The notes under the pieces were generated by a model. It was not told the origin of the DNA, did not search any database, and was given only the letters and a program-made list of their open reading frames with translations. Positions 5,329 to 7,382 of a stretch of 7,382 nucleotides of DNA are shown piece after piece. The DNA lies in NCBI GenBank assembly GCA_964583765.1, contig CAZOWW010000195.1, positions 1 through 7,382 of the forward strand, given 5' to 3'. The DNA comes from CAZOWW01 sp964583765. Its GTDB lineage: Bacteria; Actinomycetota; Actinomycetes; Actinomycetales; Kineosporiaceae. How positions within the stretch are numbered: the first letter of the stretch is position 1; every line of letters begins with the position of its first letter. Both the position numbers and the translations under genes were made by a program.

Positions 5329-5808
5329 GTGGTGCGAACCGTTCCGTGTCTGTGGTTCGACACCGAGGGCGAGGAAGCCGCCGAGTTCTACGTCTCCGTG
5401 TTCCCGAACTCGCGGATCCAGCAGGTCACGCACTACGGGCCGGGGAGCCCGCGTCCGGAGGGGACGGTGTTGACCGTCGCGTTCTCCCTGGACGGTCAGG
5501 ACTACCTGGCGCTCAACGGCGGCCCCGAGTTCCGCTTCTCGGAGGCGGTCTCCTTCCAGGTGATGTGCGACTCGCAGGAGGAGGTCGACCACTACTGGGA
5601 CGCGCTCTCGGTCGGCGGCGAAGAGGGGAACTGCGGCTGGCTCAAGGATCGGTTCGGCCTGTCCTGGCAGATCGTTCCCCGCATCCTGCCCGAGGTACTC
5701 GGGGGTGACGATCCGGCGAGTTCCGAGCGCGCGATGGGCGCCATGCTGACCATGCACAAGTTGGACGTCGCCGAGTTGCGGCGAGCAGCTGAGGGCAGCC
5801 CGTCCTGA
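5329..5808 (+). CDS. PhnB-like VOC (glyoxalase/bleomycin-resistance fold) protein
   Basis: The product has 159 residues, the usual length of the PhnB-like VOC family often labelled '3-demethylubiquinone-9 3-methyltransferase', a misleading historical name. It starts at GTG 5329 after GAGGAGGA (5317-5324). GTG 5332 is equally possible and changes one residue. Diagnostic stretches are VPCLWFDTEGEEAAEFY (5-21), VFPNSRI (24-30), YLALNGGPEFRFSEAVSF (59-76), FQVMCDSQEEVDHYW (76-90) and GGEEGNCGWLKDRFGLSWQ (96-114), ending with the family's AMLTMHKLDVAELRRA (138-153). The fold has paired beta-alpha-beta-beta-beta modules that form a small-molecule or metal site in other VOC proteins. The substrate of this subgroup is not established. 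It is cytosolic (no signal peptide) and flanked by terminators on both sides, so probably a single-gene unit. Confidence 0.92.
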   Translation: MVRTVPCLWFDTEGEEAAEFYVSVFPNSRIQQVTHYGPGSPRPEGTVLTVAFSLDGQDYLALNGGPEFRFSEAVSFQVMCDSQEEVDHYWDALSVGGEEGNCGWLKDRFGLSWQIVPRILPEVLGGDDPASSERAMGAMLTMHKLDVAELRRAAEGSPS

Positions 5809-5815
5809 CCCCGGC

Positions 5816-5841
5816 GCTCCGTGACCCCGGGGTCACGGAGC
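5816..5841. terminator. Perfect 26-bp palindrome, terminator of the VOC gene
   Basis: GCTCCGTGACCCC (5816-5828) is followed at once by its exact reverse complement GGGGTCACGGAGC (5829-5841), starting 8 nt after the VOC stop. As RNA it gives a stem of about 11 bp with a 4-nt loop. No U-tract. Confidence 0.8.
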
Positions 5842-5958
5842 CTCCTTGGTCCAGCCCGGCGTTCCGGGTCCTCCTGCTCTCGCCCGGCGTTGTGCCCTCG
5901 TGCTCGAACTCGGCGTTCCCGGCAGCGTGGGTCGACGCCTGTCTTGAATCTGTGTGTC

Positions 5959-6001
5959 GGATGGAAACTCCGTGAATGATCTATGGGAGTTTCGTGCATC
6001 C
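5959..6001. promoter_or_regulatory. 43-bp imperfect inverted repeat
   Basis: GGATG-GAAACTCC (5959-5971) and GGAGTTTC-GTG-CATCC (5986-6001) are reverse complements over 13 positions with a 3-nt bulge (GTG, 5994-5996) on the right arm and a 14-nt centre. The 8-bp inner arms are 22 bp centre to centre, two helical turns, which would suit a dimeric regulator. As RNA it could also be a hairpin. Role unknown. Confidence 0.45.
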
Positions 6002-6735
6002 TCTCCGCTGATCTGCTGAACCAGTTCGGTGCCTGCACTCAGTGATTCCTGTGGAGCCTGCCGTGAAGTGCCCTCGCTCCGCTGGTCGTCGTGGTCGAGG
6101 AGTGGGGGGCCGGGCGCGGGCTCGGCACTTCCCCGACCGTCACCTTCACGGGAAATTCGAGGCATCTTCCTGTTGTCGTGGCGGTGTCCCCGTGGCACAC
6201 TCACTCGGCGGTTCCCGGGAAGGGCTGATGGATCATCCGCTCGGGACCGGAGTGAGAAGTAGGGATCAACCCGCTTTCCGGATCGGTCCGGCCTGCCCCA
6301 TCGGGTCCTGGGTCGGATGGCCGGAGGATCCCGGGCGCGGGTGTTCGTGGAGGTGTGCCCACAGCTCCACTGTGTGCAAGGGAACTCGCAGTTCGCGAAG
6401 GGCGGCGGGGAGGCCCGGGTATCCGGCGAGCGGGACGGGCGGTATCGGAGCCCTCCCCTCGTGATCGAAATGCGGCGCCGAGAGCCACACTCTCCGTAGT
6501 TCGGATGGCACTCCCAGCGCTTCGCCCACGGCCGGTCCGCGGGATGCTCGGACGTTCTCATTCCCAGGGCCAGGACCCAGTAACACCCGGACCGGCCTTC
6601 GCGCTGACAGCACGAACCCGAGCGGGTTCGAGCAAGCAAGACTGCGTCCCACCGGAGCGGCGATCATGCCGGGCCGCGGACGCTGGGCACCACAGCGGCG
6701 CCTGCGCCGGGGCCCCCTCGGTCCTGGCGTTTCTC

Positions 6736-6742
6736 AAGGAGG
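6736..6742 (+). promoter_or_regulatory. Ribosome binding site of the right-hand CBM2 gene
   Basis: AAGGAGG at 6736-6742, continuing as GGAGAG (6741-6746), lies 8-12 nt before ATG 6755. It is nearly a full match to the anti-SD sequence. Confidence 0.8.
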
Positions 6743-6754
6743 AGAGAGACAGGC

Positions 6755-7382
6755 ATGAGACTCGGTTTGGGTCTGAGCAAGCGGCGTGCCGTCGCTGCAG
6801 CGTCGGTGGGCGCGCTGGCCGTGGGTGGCTTCGCCGCCCTGCCGGCGTCCCCCGCGGCGGCGGCGGTCGCCTGCAGCGTGCAATACCAGTCCAGCGACTG
6901 GACCGGCGGCATGTCGGTCAACATCACGATCAAGAACACAGGCGATGCCTGGACGAGCTGGAGCCTGGGCTTCGCGTTCGGCAACGCGAACCAGAAGGTC
7001 ACCCAGGGTTGGTCGGCGAACTGGACGCAGAGCGGCCAGAACGTCACCGCGACGAACCTGTCGTGGAACGGCGCCATCGCCAACGGCGGCTCGACGAACA
7101 TCGGCTTCAACGGCAGTTGGAGCGGTAGCGACCCGGCCCCGACGTCGTTCAGCATCAACGGCACCACCTGCGGTGGCACACCCGCCACCACGTCGACGAC
7201 CACGACGACCACCCGGCCGGTCACCACGACGACCACGCGGACGACGTCGACCACGACGACCACGCGTCCGGTGACCACCTCCACGACCACGCGGACGACG
7301 TCGACCACGACGACCACGCGTCCGGTCACCACGACGACGACCTCGCGGACGACCACGACCAGTGGTGGTTCGACGGGTACGC
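6755..7382 (+). CDS. Secreted CBM2-bearing carbohydrate-active enzyme, catalytic domain beyond the window
   Basis: From ATG 6755 the frame is open to the window end, giving 209 visible residues. Residues 1-37 are a signal peptide with a KRR n-region (9-11), an Ala/Val/Gly/Leu core and an ASPAAAA cleavage region. The twin Arg could suit Tat export but the motif is weak. Residues 40-139 are a CBM2 cellulose-binding module between Cys40 and Cys139, with Trp49, Trp86 and Trp104 at the 37 and 18 residue spacing of the cellulose-stacking tryptophans. Residues 143-201 are a Thr-rich linker with R-P-V breaks, then a Ser/Gly stretch. In proteins of this layout a glycoside hydrolase or another CAZyme domain follows, but none is visible, so the activity cannot be named. 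It reads away from the left GH5 cellulase, whose CBM2 is 59 of 100 residues identical. Probably secreted and cellulose-bound. Confidence 0.9.
   Translation, partial: MRLGLGLSKRRAVAAASVGALAVGGFAALPASPAAAAVACSVQYQSSDWTGGMSVNITIKNTGDAWTSWSLGFAFGNANQKVTQGWSANWTQSGQNVTATNLSWNGAIANGGSTNIGFNGSWSGSDPAPTSFSINGTTCGGTPATTSTTTTTTRPVTTTTTRTTSTTTTTRPVTTSTTTRTTSTTTTTRPVTTTTTSRTTTTSGGSTGT
7229..7326 (+). repeat. Exact 44-bp direct repeat in the Thr-linker region of the CBM2 gene
   Basis: Positions 7229-7272 and 7283-7326 are identical over 44 bp, offset by 54 bp (18 codons). They encode repeated RTTSTTTTTRPV units (162-173, 180-191). Because the offset is a multiple of three, gain or loss of a unit would change linker length without breaking the frame. 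Confidence 0.85.

Larger units (their letters stand above)
5842..6754. other. Long noncoding region upstream of the right-hand CBM2 gene
   Basis: More than 900 bp has no convincing gene. Frames on both strands are Arg/Pro/Ser-rich, lack ribosome sites and show no family motif. It contains the 43-bp inverted repeat at 5959-6001. A weak promoter-like pair TTGTCG (6173-6178), 17 bp, CACACT (6196-6201) is below what I would call. Part of it is presumably the promoter and leader of the CBM2 gene. I do not find there the AAACCGGTTT-type operator of the left cellulase. Confidence 0.6.

Noticed and set aside
4752..5363. Minus-strand frame opposite the Ser-rich protein
   Set aside because: Arg/Gly-rich shadow; the plus strand has a ribosome site, coherent helical unit and a terminator after its stop.
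5981..5996. TGGGAG half-site of the CebR/CelR cellulase operator
   Set aside because: Only half of TGGGAGCGCTCCCA is present; the other half is unrelated, and the bases are better explained by the 5959-6001 inverted repeat.
5833..6639. Minus-strand frame of 268 codons in the gene-free stretch
   Set aside because: Low-complexity Arg/Ser/Pro composition, no ribosome site, no recognisable domain, and it begins in DNA better explained as noncoding.
7189..7350. CRISPR-like regular repeats
   Set aside because: Repeats are in-frame Thr/Arg-Pro-Val linker codons without unique spacers of constant length.
6664..7356. Long minus-strand frame opposite the right CBM2 gene
   Set aside because: Its valine runs mirror the Thr linker; the plus strand has a strong ribosome site, a signal peptide and a clear CBM2.

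Overview
The window comes from a high-GC actinomycete. GTG starts are common, the noncoding DNA is G+C-rich, the terminators are GC-rich hairpins without a U-tract, and two secreted enzymes carry CBM2 cellulose-binding modules with Thr-rich linkers of the T-T-T-R-P-V-T-T type. Such linkers make me think of Pseudonocardiales (Actinosynnema, Saccharothrix, Amycolatopsis relatives); that placement is inference, not something the sequence proves.

Layout. The edges hold two secreted plant-polysaccharide enzymes that face outward, each cut off by the window. On the left (minus strand, start at 1045) is a CBM2-linker-GH5 cellulase with its NEP catalytic motif visible. On the right (plus strand, start at 6755) is a signal peptide, CBM2 and Thr linker whose catalytic part lies beyond the window. 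The two CBM2 modules align without gaps over 100 residues and share 59 identities by hand count. Upstream of the left cellulase is a textbook promoter (TTGACA, 17 bp, TAGAGT) whose -35 box abuts and shares one base with a perfect 14-bp palindrome of the LacI-family operator type (AAACCGGTTT core). Two more palindromes of similar design lie 230-290 bp further upstream.

Between the cellulases are five unrelated-looking genes: a five-to-six-pass membrane protein (1799-2359, +), a short KsgA/Erm-like SAM-dependent methyltransferase (2494-3087, +), a small secreted Pro/Thr-rich repeat protein (3388-3729, -), a Ser-rich protein with a short helical domain of unknown function (4545-5105, +) and a PhnB-like VOC/glyoxalase-fold protein (5329-5808, +). 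Strong hairpin terminators follow the methyltransferase, the Ser-rich protein and the VOC protein, so most of these are probably separate transcription units. Only the membrane protein and the methyltransferase (134 bp apart, same strand) might be co-transcribed.

Three long stretches have no convincing gene: 1046-1798, 3730-4544 and 5842-6754. Each contains inverted repeats that are listed individually. I do not see a defence system, CRISPR array, transposase, integrase, tRNA or rRNA. The most interesting items are the operator/promoter arrangement of the cellulase, the unusual methyltransferase (no C-terminal domain, Ala where an aromatic is expected in motif IV, duplicated N-terminal motif) and the structured leader regions.
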